From positions 1 through 61,208 of the forward strand of contig JALQYJ010000177.1 in the NCBI GenBank assembly GCA_023254175.1: a stretch of DNA of 61,208 nt, given 5' to 3'. How positions within the stretch are numbered: position 1 is the first letter of the stretch; every line of letters starts with the position of its first letter. This DNA comes from Runella sp. GTDB taxonomy: Bacteria; Bacteroidota; Bacteroidia; Cytophagales; Spirosomataceae. Shown piece after piece: positions 36,631-46,497 of the stretch. The translations under genes and the position numbers were made by a program. The notes under the pieces are model-generated. The model was not told the origin of the DNA and ran no database searches. It saw only the letters and a program-made list of their open reading frames with translations.

Positions 36631-37737
36631 TTAGTTTTCTTTGAAGCTTTTGCTGATCCAGCCGCCGCCTACCACGTCGTCGCCTTCGTAGAAAACAGCT
36701 GCTTGCCCTGGGGCAATGGCGCTCACAGACTCGTGGAAATGAACCTTGATGCGGTCGTCTTCAACTTGGTGAATGAGGGCAGGGGCGCCGTCGTGTTTGT
36801 ACCGAACTTTCGTAATCGTCTCGATGGGAGACTCAATGCGCGCGTATTTCTGCAGGTTCAGTTTTGAAACAAACATTCCGTTTCGCTCCAGTTCTTTATC
36901 GCGACCTAACACTACTTCGTTGGTTTCTTTACGGATTTCGGTCACAAAAACAGGATACCCCAACGCAATCCCTAAACCTTTGCGTTGTCCGATGGTATAA
37001 AAAGGATAACCCTCGTGTTTGCCAACCACGGTACCGTCTTGGAGCACGTAATTTCCGCCCGCTACTTGTCCTTCGAGTTCGGGTAAGCGGCGTTTGAGGA
37101 AACCACGGTAGTCGTTGTCGGGTACGAAGCAGATTTCGTAGCTTTCTGACTTATTAACCAAATCCATAAAACCACGTTCCTTGGCCATTTCGCGGATTTC
37201 GCTTTTGTGCAAATTCCCTAAAGGCAACTTCGTGCGCGCCAAACTCTCTTGCGATACGCCCCAAAGGACATAACTTTGGTCTTTCCAAGCATCGATGCCT
37301 TTCGACACCACAAACCGATTGTTTTCTTCGCGTAGGTTGGCGTAGTGCCCTGTCGCAATAAACTCACAGTCGAGGCGGTCGGCGCGGCGCAAAAGTGCAT
37401 CCCATTTGATGTGGGTGTTGCACAATACGCAAGGGTTGGGGGTACGTCCTTCCAAATATTCGCCCGTAAAGTGGTCGATGACATAATCGCCAAACTCATT
37501 GCGGATGTCTAATATATAATGAGGAAAGCCGAGTTCGACGGCAATCGTACGCGCGTCGTTGATGGAGTCGAGCGAGCAGCAGCCTGTTTCTTTTTTGGTA
37601 CCACCGCTGCTGGCATAGTCCCACGTTTTCATGGTCATGCCAATTACTTCGTAGCCTTGTTCGTGTAATAAGACAGAAGCGAGAGAGCTGTCAATGCCGC
37701 CACTCATGGCGACCAAAATACGTCCGTGTTTGCTCAT
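36631..37737 (-). CDS. mnmA: tRNA-specific 2-thiouridylase MnmA
   Basis: MnmA adds sulfur to U34 of tRNA-Lys, -Glu and -Gln. The 368-residue protein has the N-type ATP pyrophosphatase loop LVAMSGGIDSSLASVLL at residues 8-24, the NPCVLCN motif (Cys103 and Cys106) and the second catalytic cysteine Cys203 in SYEICFVPDNDYRGFL. The C-terminal YKHDGAPA and GQAAVFYEGDDVVGGGWI segments are typical. Length is normal. The nearest RNA gene is tRNA-Lys(UUU), a natural MnmA substrate, about 330 bases upstream on the same strand. Confidence 0.95.
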   Translation of the reverse strand: MSKHGRILVAMSGGIDSSLASVLLHEQGYEVIGMTMKTWDYASSGGTKKETGCCSLDSINDARTIAVELGFPHYILDIRNEFGDYVIDHFTGEYLEGRTPNPCVLCNTHIKWDALLRRADRLDCEFIATGHYANLREENNRFVVSKGIDAWKDQSYVLWGVSQESLARTKLPLGNLHKSEIREMAKERGFMDLVNKSESYEICFVPDNDYRGFLKRRLPELEGQVAGGNYVLQDGTVVGKHEGYPFYTIGQRKGLGIALGYPVFVTEIRKETNEVVLGRDKELERNGMFVSKLNLQKYARIESPIETITKVRYKHDGAPALIHQVEDDRIKVHFHESVSAIAPGQAAVFYEGDDVVGGGWISKSFKEN

Positions 37738-37916
37738 TTGTGTGTTCTAAACGGATTCAAAGTCCGCCGAATTAGTGATAAAGAATATTGTAGCTGCAAA
37801 AATAGCCACGAAAACCGTAACGATGTATTATATTTGGTAAAAAACAAAACGGATATGGTTGTAGCCGAATTAGCCTTCAAAATTGGGTAGTTTTCGAAAA
37901 GCGTTGATGTATAAAC

Positions 37917-37940
37917 GAAGCATTTGAATCCAAATGCTTC
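37917..37940. repeat. Perfect 10-bp hairpin
   Basis: GAAGCATTTG-aatc-CAAATGCTTC lies between mnmA and the tRNA terminator. No T run follows; function unknown. Confidence 0.6.
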
Positions 37941-38002
37941 TGATGTGATGTTGATTTTGAAGCTATAAGACGTTTACAACATTTTGCCTTGATTTGTAAA
38001 AC

Positions 38003-38038
38003 AAAAGACCGCTCATACATACGTACAAGCGGTCTTTT
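38003..38038 (-). terminator. Terminator of the tRNA-Lys gene
   Basis: AAAAGACCGCT and AGCGGTCTTTT form a perfect 11-bp stem with T-rich flanks on both strands, directly downstream of the tRNA on the minus strand. Confidence 0.85.
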
Positions 38039-38068
38039 TTGGTCTGACTTGGTTAGTCTTTTCCTTTG

Positions 38069-38141
38069 TGATCCCGCTGGGACTCGAACCCAGGACCCAT
38101 ACATTAAAAGTGTATTGCTCTACCAGCTGAGCTACGGAATC
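38069..38141 (-). tRNA. tRNA-Lys (anticodon UUU)
   Basis: The minus strand folds as a 73-nt cloverleaf: acceptor GATTCCG/CGGGATC, D-arm GCTCAGCTGGTAGAGC, anticodon stem ATACA/TGTAT with loop CTTTTAA (anticodon TTT), TpsiC arm TGGGTTCGAGTCCCA, and discriminator A. CCA is not encoded. Confidence 0.95.
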
Positions 38142-38419
38142 TTACTTTTTCTTTACTACTTTCAACTTTTTTGATTTGTTGTCTGCGTTGTTCCGAAATC
38201 GTGGTGCAAAAGTACGCGTTTCGGTAATACGATGCAAGTATTGATATGAAAATATTTTTTAAATATTTTTTAAATATCAGAAAATGAGTTAGTTAAAATT
38301 TATTTTTTTAACTTTTTTTTGCAACTCTGATTTATAGTTAGATTTTTGGTACGAAATACTTATATATTCATAGTATCAAAAAGTTAATCAATCATCACTC
38401 ATTTATTTCTACTTCCATA
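38142..38419. other. AT-rich intergenic region between tRNA-Lys and FAH gene
   Basis: Contains the divergent promoters for the tRNA and the FAH-family gene, including runs of AAATATTTTTTAAATAT near 38250-38280. No gene is visible. Confidence 0.5.
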
Positions 38420-39274
38420 ATGAAACTATTTCGTTTTGGTGCATTTGAACAAGAGCAACCAGGAGTTATTTTGTCGGATGGCCGTAAAGTCACTGTTGCT
38501 GCGTTTGGCGAAGACTTCAACGAGGCTTTTTTTGCCACAAATGGCCTTTCTCGTTTGGCCGACTGGCTCACAATTCACGCGGATGCTTGTCCAGAAGTTT
38601 CGGGAGATGTTCGTCTTGGTTCAGCCATTGCGCGCCCTTCAAAAATCGTTTGTATTGGTTTGAACTATGCCAAACACGCGGCAGAATCGGGGATGGAGGT
38701 GCCAAAAGAACCCGTCATTTTCTTTAAATCAACTTCTGCTTTGTGCGGCCCGAACGATAACGTAATTATCCCGCGTAATTCTGTTAAAACAGATTGGGAA
38801 GTAGAATTGGCCTTCGTAATTGGTAAAAAAGCCAGCTATGTCGACGAAGCCAACGCCATGGACTACGTGGCGGGTTATATTTTACACAACGATTATTCGG
38901 AGCGCGAGTTTCAGTTGGAACGTAGCGGCCAATGGGTAAAAGGAAAAAGTAACGATACCTTTGCTCCACTTGGGCCGTTTATGGCAACGAAAGATGAAAT
39001 CGCTGACCCACATAATTTACGTCTTTGGTTGAAAGTAAACGATGAAATGTTGCAAGATTCAAATACCGATGATATGGTCTTCAAAATTCCTACGTTGGTT
39101 AGTTATCTCAGTCAATTTATGACCTTGCTTCCTGGGGATGTTATATCAACAGGTACGCCGTTTGGGGTTGGATTGGGCTTTAAGCCGCCAAGATACCTCA
39201 AAGCAGGTGACGTAGTTGAATTGGGAATTGACGGTCTCGGAACGCAACGACAAGTAGCGGTTGCGTATCAATAA
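38420..39274 (+). CDS. Fumarylacetoacetate hydrolase family protein
   Basis: The 284-residue protein belongs to the FAH family: an N-terminal domain (MKLFRFGAFEQEQPGVIL) and the catalytic domain with SKIVCIGLNYAKHAAESGME, PVIFFKSTSALCGPNDNVII, the metal site WEVELAFVIGKKASYV and GYILHNDYSEREFQLERSGQ, and LLPGDVISTGTPFGVG. The glutamates and aspartate that bind Mg/Mn are in these segments. Members hydrolyse or decarboxylate acylpyruvates, ureidoglycolate, or 2-keto-3-deoxy-acid derivatives (fucose and related sugar pathways). Without pathway neighbours the substrate is uncertain. Confidence 0.9.
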   Translation: MKLFRFGAFEQEQPGVILSDGRKVTVAAFGEDFNEAFFATNGLSRLADWLTIHADACPEVSGDVRLGSAIARPSKIVCIGLNYAKHAAESGMEVPKEPVIFFKSTSALCGPNDNVIIPRNSVKTDWEVELAFVIGKKASYVDEANAMDYVAGYILHNDYSEREFQLERSGQWVKGKSNDTFAPLGPFMATKDEIADPHNLRLWLKVNDEMLQDSNTDDMVFKIPTLVSYLSQFMTLLPGDVISTGTPFGVGLGFKPPRYLKAGDVVELGIDGLGTQRQVAVAYQ

Positions 39275-39385
39275 GACGAGTAAAAAATCTCAGCATTTTA
39301 TTTTGTTATTTGTGCGGCTTGATGGTCTCCATTGAGCCGTACGTTTTTTTCACTGATTTCAACCTATCTATCCAAACTTCAGACC

Positions 39386-41551
39386 ATGTTTCGGTTTTTG
39401 TGCTTATTGCTTTGTTTTAGTTCTTTTTTTACGTTTGCTCAAAAGAAAAATGAAAAATTTCAATATCATATTTTTGAAGCCAAAGGGGCTATTAAAATTG
39501 ATGGGGTAGAAAACGATGCCGCTTGGCAACAGGCTGAGGTAGCCAAGGATTTTTACATGATTACTCCTATGGATACCAGCTTTGCCCGCAATAAAACCGA
39601 AATGCGCCTCTGCTACGACCAGCATAATTTGTACATCATTGCGGTTTGTTATAAGGCAGTAAAAGGTTCTTTTGTGGTTGAATCGCTAAAAAGAGATTTT
39701 AATTTTGGGCTCAATGACAACTTTTTTGTGGTGCTTGATACATTCGAAGACCTTACCAATGGCTATTCGTTTGGAGCAAGTGCCGCAGGGGCAATTTGGG
39801 ATGGGCAAGAGGCTGATGGAACGATGATAAACCTCAACTGGGATAATAAATGGCATTGTGTAACGCATAACTACGAAGATCGCTACGTATGGGAGGCAAC
39901 TATTCCTTTCAAAACCATTCGCTACCGCCCCGATAACCTTCGGTGGGGGCTTAACGGTAGTCGTTTGGATTTGGTGACCAACGAAAAATCGGCTTGGGCG
40001 CCTGTCCCACGTCAGTTTCAATCGGCGAACTTGGCGTATGCTGGTGTGTTAATTTGGGATAAACCTCTTCCACCTGCGGGTAAAAATATCTCTTTGATTC
40101 CCTATGCTTTAACAAGTATCTCTAAAAATCAGGTAGCAAAAACGCCCGTTGATTTTAAACCAAACATTGGGGGAGATGCTAAAATTGCCCTCAATTCTTC
40201 GCTTAACTTAGACTTAACGGTGAATCCTGACTTCTCTCAAGTAGAAGTGGATGTGCAACAAACCAACCTCGACCGTTTTGAGTTATTTTTTCCCGAACGT
40301 CGTCAGTTTTTTCTCGAAAATGCTGATTTGTTTGCCAATTTTGGTTTTTCTACGCTTCGACCTTTCTTTTCTCGTCGAATAGGTTTAGGGGTTCCGTTGC
40401 TGTTTGGAGCACGATTGAGTGGCAAATTAGATAAAAATTGGAGAATAGGTGTACTAAATACTCAGACAAAAGAAGAAGGTGCTACTCCTGCCCAAAATTT
40501 TGCGGTGGTAGCGCTGCAACGTAAGGTGTTTGCTCGCTCAAACGTGGGCTTGCTGATGGTCAATAAACAGTCACTGAACCTCGACGAAAGCGTTCATAAA
40601 GGTGCATCGGCGTTTAATAGAAACATAGGTGCTGAGTTTAACTTGGCTTCAGCCAATAATATTTGGACGGGCAAAACCACCGTTCTGAAGTCATTTAGCC
40701 CAAATGTTTCGGGGAATGATGTGGCTATTGCAAGTATTTTGAACTTCAACAAAGCTAATTTCTTTTGGCAGTGGCGTTATGAATTTGTGGGCGAAAATTA
40801 CAACGCGGAAGTAGGGTACGTCCCTAATGCTGCCCGCCGTGGGTACCAAATGGTGGCTCCTAACGTGGGGTATTTGTTTTTTGTTAATTCATCTCTTTTG
40901 ATTAGCCATGGGCCTTTGGTGCAGTCTACCTTATTTTGGAATAAATCAGGCAATCTGACGGATAATGAAACCTACATGGCGTATAACTTTAATTTTAGAA
41001 ATCGTGCCATTGGAACAGCTTGGATAGCAACAAATTACGTTCAGCTTCTTGCTCCCTTTGACCCGACCAATACTGGTCGTGAAAAACTAGCGGCTGGAAC
41101 TAAGCATTATTGGAATTCTTTTGGAACAGAGTTTACATCAAGTCCTCGAAACCGACTTACGTATTCGTTTGCTACTCGTTACGGGGGCTTCTATGCCGAT
41201 GGGACACGCCTCAATTTAAGAACCACGTTGGGCTACCGTTTTCAGCCGTACGTAGCAACCAAGTTTTCGGTAGATTATAACATCATCAAAGTGCCTTATT
41301 TGCAAAAACCAGTGGAACTGTTGCTCCTAGGGCCACGAGTGGATGTGACGTTCCGTAATAATCTTTTTTGGACAACTTTTGTGCAGTATAACAACCAAGC
41401 AAACAATGTTAACCTAAACACGCGTTTGCAATGGCGCTACCAACCGGCGTCTGACCTATTTATTGTATACACCGACAATTATTTGCCCGAAAACCTCATG
41501 GTCAAGAACCGTGCGTTGGTGCTCAAGATGACGTATTGGTGGAATATCTAG
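39386..41551 (+). CDS. DUF5916 outer-membrane protein with CBM9-like N-terminus
   Basis: A signal peptide (FRFLCLLLCFSSFFTFAQ) precedes a carbohydrate-binding family 9-like domain (IKIDGVENDAAWQQAEVAKD, YIIAVCYKAVKG) and a ~500-residue C-terminal domain with SQVEVDVQQTNLDRFELFFP, ERRQFFLENADLFANF and many aromatic beta-strand repeats, the DUF5916 family, probably a beta-barrel in the outer membrane. The biochemical role is unknown. I use the ATG at 39386 because the eighteen residues upstream spoil the signal peptide. Strand and spacing (111 bases) allow cotranscription with the FAH gene. Confidence 0.85.
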   Translation: MFRFLCLLLCFSSFFTFAQKKNEKFQYHIFEAKGAIKIDGVENDAAWQQAEVAKDFYMITPMDTSFARNKTEMRLCYDQHNLYIIAVCYKAVKGSFVVESLKRDFNFGLNDNFFVVLDTFEDLTNGYSFGASAAGAIWDGQEADGTMINLNWDNKWHCVTHNYEDRYVWEATIPFKTIRYRPDNLRWGLNGSRLDLVTNEKSAWAPVPRQFQSANLAYAGVLIWDKPLPPAGKNISLIPYALTSISKNQVAKTPVDFKPNIGGDAKIALNSSLNLDLTVNPDFSQVEVDVQQTNLDRFELFFPERRQFFLENADLFANFGFSTLRPFFSRRIGLGVPLLFGARLSGKLDKNWRIGVLNTQTKEEGATPAQNFAVVALQRKVFARSNVGLLMVNKQSLNLDESVHKGASAFNRNIGAEFNLASANNIWTGKTTVLKSFSPNVSGNDVAIASILNFNKANFFWQWRYEFVGENYNAEVGYVPNAARRGYQMVAPNVGYLFFVNSSLLISHGPLVQSTLFWNKSGNLTDNETYMAYNFNFRNRAIGTAWIATNYVQLLAPFDPTNTGREKLAAGTKHYWNSFGTEFTSSPRNRLTYSFATRYGGFYADGTRLNLRTTLGYRFQPYVATKFSVDYNIIKVPYLQKPVELLLLGPRVDVTFRNNLFWTTFVQYNNQANNVNLNTRLQWRYQPASDLFIVYTDNYLPENLMVKNRALVLKMTYWWNI

Positions 41552-41562
41552 GAAGGGATGTG

Positions 41563-41570
41563 TACTTTTG
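41563..41570 (+). promoter_or_regulatory. -7 promoter box of the HAD gene
   Basis: TACTTTTG fits the Bacteroidota TAnnTTTG box, 16 bases before the ATG at 41586. Confidence 0.5.
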
Positions 41571-41585
41571 CAAAAAAATATACAA

Positions 41586-42269
41586 ATGAGTATCAAAGTT
41601 GTTGCCTTCGACGCCGACGATACGCTCTGGGTAAATGAGTCGTTTTTTAATGAAACTGAGCGGAAACTTTGCGCTTTGTTGGAAGATTATTTGCCACACC
41701 ACACCGTTTCTCAAGAATTGTACCGAACGCAAATTCAAAACCTGCCATTGTACGGATATGGAGTTAAGAGTTTTATTTTGAGTATGATAGAAATGGCAAT
41801 GTCGGTTTCGGAAAAAACAATTAGTTTGGGTGTCATCGAGAAAATTATTGCACTTGGCAAAGAAATGCTCGAAAAACCGATTGAACTTCTTGACGATGTT
41901 GAAGACGTTTTACATTCACTTTCGGGGCGTTATCGGCTGGTGGTGGCGACCAAAGGAGACTTGTTAGACCAAGAACGAAAGCTGAAAAAATCGGGCCTGG
42001 AGCACTATTTCCACCACATTGAAATCATGAGCGAAAAGCGTGAAGCTGATTACCGTAAACTTATTAAGCACCTAGACATTGCCCCCGAAGAATTTGTCAT
42101 GATTGGCAATTCTCTCAAGTCGGATGTATTGCCCGTACTTATAATGGGAGGGCACGGATTTCACGTGCCTTTTCATACGACTTGGGCATTTGAACAAATT
42201 GAGCATACGATTGAACATCCTAATTTTAAAGAATTTACTTCATTAAAAGAGGTCTTGGCACATTTGTAA
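41586..42269 (+). CDS. HAD family hydrolase
   Basis: The 227-residue protein has the HAD motifs: VVAFDADDTLWVNE (nucleophile and acid/base Asp), YRLVVATKGDLL (motif II Thr), lysine in MSEKREADYRKL and the acidic VMIGNSLKSDVLPV (motif IV). It is a small phosphatase of the HAD-IA group with a helical cap. The substrate is unknown; similar Bacteroidota proteins are annotated only as HAD hydrolases. The start MSIKVVAFD at 41586 is preferred over 41568. It precedes a TonB receptor by 10 bases. Confidence 0.88.
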   Translation: MSIKVVAFDADDTLWVNESFFNETERKLCALLEDYLPHHTVSQELYRTQIQNLPLYGYGVKSFILSMIEMAMSVSEKTISLGVIEKIIALGKEMLEKPIELLDDVEDVLHSLSGRYRLVVATKGDLLDQERKLKKSGLEHYFHHIEIMSEKREADYRKLIKHLDIAPEEFVMIGNSLKSDVLPVLIMGGHGFHVPFHTTWAFEQIEHTIEHPNFKEFTSLKEVLAHL

Positions 42270-42279
42270 TGTAAAGTTG

Positions 42280-44613
42280 ATGATTAAAAGATACTGGTTG
42301 CTCATAAATACAGTTTTGTCATTGCTGTGTTGGTCAATGAATGGTTTGGCGCAGCGTTTCACTCAAATCATTAAAGGTCAGGTGATTGATGCAGAATCTA
42401 GGCAGCCGCTAGTTGGAGCTAGCATAGTGGTAGTATCGGTGCAGCCGTTGTTGGGGGCGCAAACGGATGCCAACGGTTTTTTTAAAATGATGGGCGTTCC
42501 TGTGGGGCGTCATACGCTTAAAATTTCTTTTTTGGGGTATGAAAATGGCCTCATCCAAGAGCTAGTTGTAGGGGCTGGGAAGGAAATTGACCTCACGATT
42601 CGACTCACTGAATCGCTTCAACAATTGGAAACGGTAACTGTTAAAGCTGCCGCCCAAAACGGTACGGCACTCAACGAAATGGCCACAGTTTCGGCTCGTT
42701 CGTTTTCGGTAGAACAAGTCAAGCGATACGCGGCAGCTATCAACGACCCTGCCCGTATGGCGCTTACGTATGCAGGTGTGGCGAATAATAATGAACAAAG
42801 TAATGCGCTCATTATCAGGGGAAACAGCCCCAAAGGTGTGTTGTGGCGAATGGAAGGTGTTGAAATTCCGAACCCAAATCACTTTGCCGAAGAGGGAGCA
42901 ACGGGAGGGGGAATTAGTGCCTTGAGTGTCAATATGTTGAGTAATTCAGATTTTTTCACAGGAGCGTTCCCTGCCGAATACGGAAATGCTACTTCGGGGG
43001 TATTTGATTTGAAACTTCGGAAAGGAAACCACGAAAAGCGCGAATATTCGGTGCAAGTTGGAGTGTTAGGTGCTGATGTTGCGGCCGAAGGCCCGTTTAA
43101 GCGTTCAGGTAAATCCTCTTATCTAATCAATTATCGCTACTCGACCCTCGAAATGATTAAGCGGGCAGGAATCGAAATCATTGGCGACGCAGCTCCCGAT
43201 TTTCAGGATGGAGCGTTTAAATTCTTCTTTCCAACGTCCCAAAATAGCACTTTATCGTTGTGGGGAATGGGAGGGTTGAGCCGACAAATTCGCCGCCGTA
43301 CGACCCAAAACGATGCGTTTCACTCCGACCGTGCGGTAGTGGGGCTGAACTATACTCATTTTTTATCAACCCAATCATATCTTGATGCTACTGTAAGTTG
43401 GTCAGCGAATCGTCAAACCTACGATGCGACCCGTTTGCAGCAAATTTATCTTAGAGAAGAAAATTTTACCAACCAAGCCTACCGCCTTTCTTTGCAGTGG
43501 AATCATAAAGTCAATGCGCGGCATTCTATTCGCATAGGTTTGATTATGAGTCATTTAAAATTTGTCTTACTCAATCAGACTATTGATGGGCCACGCCTAA
43601 GTACGACCGTTAACCAACGTGGAGAAACTGCACTTATACAGGCATATGGCCAATGGAAATTCCGTGTTTCACCCACTGTTTCGTTAACCTCTGGCATCCA
43701 TACAACTCGATTAGGAATAGCTGGTCAAGCGTCGATTGAACCACGAGGTGGTATCAGGTTGAATTTATCCTCTCGCCACGCATTAACGGGGGGTATTGGA
43801 GTCCATAGCAGAATCGAAGCGCTTTCGACTTACTTTGCCCAAGTAAAAACTATCAATGGCCGAGTAACCCAAGCCAATAAAAATTTGGATTTGATGAAAT
43901 CAACGCATTTTGTGTTGGGGTATGAATTTCGTCCGCGTGACGATTGGAGATGGCAAGTGGAAACGTATTACCAGCATCATTTTGACGTTGCTATTGGAAC
44001 TACCTACGCCAAAACCCCTTTTTTACGAACTGAATCCATGCTCAATTTAATGGATGGCTACATTACTGATTCGTTGGTAAGTACTGGGACGGGGCGAAAT
44101 TATGGAGTTGATTTTACGCTCGAAAAATTTTTGACCAAAGGCTTTTACTTTATTCTTACGTCGTCGTTGTACCAAGCTAAATACACGGCTCGCGACGGCA
44201 TTGAGCGTAACAGCCGCTTTAATGGGAATTTTGTGCAAAACATTTTGTTGGGGAAGGAGTGGAAAATGGGCAAAACGAAAACCAATACGTTGGCTGTCAA
44301 CCTCCGAAGCTTATGGGCGGGAGGCAACCGTTATGTACCGATTGATTTGGCCCAATCCCAAAAACGAAATACGGCTGTTAGGGCCTATGAACGCTCGTAC
44401 GAGGAACAGTTACCGAATTATTTTCGATTAGATACTCGTATTAGCTTTACCAAAAATCGCCAAAAAACCACCTCAACACTCTCGTTAGACGTTCAAAATG
44501 TCTTCAATCGACTCAATTTGTACCAACCTTTCTACGATACAGCCACTAAAAGCTTACAGTTTGATACCCAATTGGGCTTAGTGCCGATTCTGAATTGGCG
44601 AATTGAGTTTTAA
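42280..44613 (+). CDS. TonB-dependent receptor with carboxypeptidase-like regulatory domain
   Basis: The protein opens with a signal sequence (YWLLINTVLSLLCWSMNGLA), then the carboxypeptidase-like domain (IKGQVIDAESRQPLVGASIV, FLGYENGLIQELVVGAG), a plug domain with LIIRGNSPKGVLWRMEGVEI and FPAEYGNATSGVFDLKLRKG, and a beta-barrel ending in QLGLVPILNWRIEF, with the aromatic C terminus typical for outer-membrane barrels. It takes up an unidentified ligand through the outer membrane with TonB energy. It is not of the SusC type (777 residues, no SusD partner). It follows the HAD gene closely. Confidence 0.92.
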   Translation: MIKRYWLLINTVLSLLCWSMNGLAQRFTQIIKGQVIDAESRQPLVGASIVVVSVQPLLGAQTDANGFFKMMGVPVGRHTLKISFLGYENGLIQELVVGAGKEIDLTIRLTESLQQLETVTVKAAAQNGTALNEMATVSARSFSVEQVKRYAAAINDPARMALTYAGVANNNEQSNALIIRGNSPKGVLWRMEGVEIPNPNHFAEEGATGGGISALSVNMLSNSDFFTGAFPAEYGNATSGVFDLKLRKGNHEKREYSVQVGVLGADVAAEGPFKRSGKSSYLINYRYSTLEMIKRAGIEIIGDAAPDFQDGAFKFFFPTSQNSTLSLWGMGGLSRQIRRRTTQNDAFHSDRAVVGLNYTHFLSTQSYLDATVSWSANRQTYDATRLQQIYLREENFTNQAYRLSLQWNHKVNARHSIRIGLIMSHLKFVLLNQTIDGPRLSTTVNQRGETALIQAYGQWKFRVSPTVSLTSGIHTTRLGIAGQASIEPRGGIRLNLSSRHALTGGIGVHSRIEALSTYFAQVKTINGRVTQANKNLDLMKSTHFVLGYEFRPRDDWRWQVETYYQHHFDVAIGTTYAKTPFLRTESMLNLMDGYITDSLVSTGTGRNYGVDFTLEKFLTKGFYFILTSSLYQAKYTARDGIERNSRFNGNFVQNILLGKEWKMGKTKTNTLAVNLRSLWAGGNRYVPIDLAQSQKRNTAVRAYERSYEEQLPNYFRLDTRISFTKNRQKTTSTLSLDVQNVFNRLNLYQPFYDTATKSLQFDTQLGLVPILNWRIEF

Positions 44614-44677
44614 GTAGATGGGTGAAAATTTCAGGTTGTGCTTTAGCACTTAAAGTTTGCCAAACAGTACCTGTAAA

Positions 44678-46480
44678 TCAGGGAATTTCAATCCCAATTT
44701 GCCGCATCAATGCCGTGGCGTTAAACTCTCGGCAGACTCCTTGTTTCAACTGATAATCGAAGTGTAGTTTTCCTTCGGTGAAGGTAGAATAAAAACTGTA
44801 ATTATGCGCAAACTGGCCTTCATTGGCCATGTTGCCCAGCTCAATGTCGTGAGTCGAAATAAACCCAGACGCTTGTTGGAGATGAAGTTGACGAATCAGC
44901 GCTTCCGCTCCTTTGTGACGATCTACAGAGTTAGTTCCTTTTAAAATTTCGTCTAAAAAGTAAAAAACAGGGATAGGAGAGTTTTCCGAAAGTTTGAGCA
45001 AGTTTTGTAAACGTTTCAGTTCTGCATAAAAGGAGGAGGTGTTTTCTTCGAGCGAATCCTGCGTTCGCATACTAGTAAAGACTTGAAGAATGGCACTTGA
45101 AAACTGTTCGGCACAGACAACCGAGCCTGCCAAGGCCAAAACCGTATTGATGCCTATGGTGCGTAAAAACGTACTTTTTCCTGACATATTTGACCCTGTT
45201 ATGATGGCGGTTTGTCCCAAATTCTGTAATACAAAATCATTACAAACGCGCTTCTCAGCAGCAATGAGCGGATGGCCAACTTGCTTGGTGCTGATATAAA
45301 ACGGCTCGGTTGAAAGTTCGGCAAATAGGAAAGATGGATTAGAATAGGCAAAGCCAGCCAAGCTACTAAGGGCTTCAAACTGACCCAGTACGTGAAACCA
45401 CCGACCGAGGTCGTCGTGGTGGCGCTTTTTCCATGCTTCGAGCTGAGTCATCCATTGCAAATCCCACAAGGAAGGTAGCCCAATGGCCAGCATAAAGTAG
45501 GGGTTCAACCGAAAATTGAGGTTTTCGGTCATTTGGGCAAGTTGCTGAATACTTTTAGACGCGGGTGTCCCCGTAGTAAGCTGACTTTTGAGCTGACGTA
45601 GCTTGGCGGATTCAAACGGCTGTTTCTCAATTTTTTCAAACAAAGCCGCATAGGCTTTCAACGTTCCGACAATTTCCTCCGATTGCTCCGCATAGGCTTT
45701 GACGGAGAGCTTTAACTTACTCAAAATCAACCCATGAAAAAGCAAAATACCGACTATAATCAACCAAGGTATAAGCCCTAAGAAAGCGGCAATAATTCCT
45801 GAAGCGGTCAGCAGCGGTAGCCAACGATAATGCTTCCAACGAAGGATAGATTCATCTTCACCTGCTTTGAGCCAATGCGATAAAAATTCGGTGGGTTGGG
45901 CAATTTGTTTTTCGAGGGCGGCGGTGGCCTCAAATTTTTGCCGCCAATCGAGTAGGGGTGAAAGTTCGGCAACGGCCAATTGGCGGACTGTAATTTCGAT
46001 AGGGTCGGCTGGGGCAAGCAGCCAATGTGCTAGGGTTTTCATGCCCACTTTGGTATGTGCCCGATTGATGAGTTTAAAAAGTGAATGTTTGCCAAAAATA
46101 TCTAAATCGTAGGCATAAGGATGGTTGGGTGGAGCAAACTCTTCACCCGTTTCTTTTCTCAAAAAAGAAAGCGACAAGCGAGCTGCTTCTTCTTTATTGA
46201 TTTGAGTTAGAATACGATAGAGATTCCGAAGGCGAGAGGTTTGTTGGTGTTTGCGTAGAACAATTGCAAATAAGATTAGTCCCAAAAATCCGATGAGGAA
46301 GGCAAGAGTAAGGTCATTTTTGGAGAACCACCAAACAGCTAACGCCGAACCAATAAAAAGAGCAAGTCGGGCGGTGGAAAGCTGGTTATAACGGCGTTGG
46401 ATGACTTCGGTTTGTGTTTGAAATAAAGTTTGTTGTTGGGTATAAATTTCAGAAGGATTCACAGCTGAAGTTTTTCCCAA
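44678..46480 (-). CDS. Membrane-anchored MutS-like ATPase
   Basis: The C-terminal 200 residues are a MutS ATPase domain: Walker A TGSNMSGKSTFLRTIGIN (near 420), ERF/SSFYAELKRL segment, Walker B VFYFLDEILKGTN and GFISTHDIELGNMAN. The N-terminal half has two hydrophobic segments (about residues 37-85) and a further pair (near 225-255, GIIAAFLGLIPWLIIVGILL) and lacks the mismatch-recognition domain I. Classical MutS is soluble and longer (about 850 residues). Proteins of this layout are common in Bacteroidota and usually called 'DNA mismatch repair protein MutS', but membrane anchoring argues against ordinary mismatch repair. The start is set by the first ATG of the ORF at 46480. Confidence 0.85.
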   Translation of the reverse strand: MGKTSAVNPSEIYTQQQTLFQTQTEVIQRRYNQLSTARLALFIGSALAVWWFSKNDLTLAFLIGFLGLILFAIVLRKHQQTSRLRNLYRILTQINKEEAARLSLSFLRKETGEEFAPPNHPYAYDLDIFGKHSLFKLINRAHTKVGMKTLAHWLLAPADPIEITVRQLAVAELSPLLDWRQKFEATAALEKQIAQPTEFLSHWLKAGEDESILRWKHYRWLPLLTASGIIAAFLGLIPWLIIVGILLFHGLILSKLKLSVKAYAEQSEEIVGTLKAYAALFEKIEKQPFESAKLRQLKSQLTTGTPASKSIQQLAQMTENLNFRLNPYFMLAIGLPSLWDLQWMTQLEAWKKRHHDDLGRWFHVLGQFEALSSLAGFAYSNPSFLFAELSTEPFYISTKQVGHPLIAAEKRVCNDFVLQNLGQTAIITGSNMSGKSTFLRTIGINTVLALAGSVVCAEQFSSAILQVFTSMRTQDSLEENTSSFYAELKRLQNLLKLSENSPIPVFYFLDEILKGTNSVDRHKGAEALIRQLHLQQASGFISTHDIELGNMANEGQFAHNYSFYSTFTEGKLHFDYQLKQGVCREFNATALMRQIGIEIP

Positions 46481-46497
46481 AGGTACATATCTTTCGA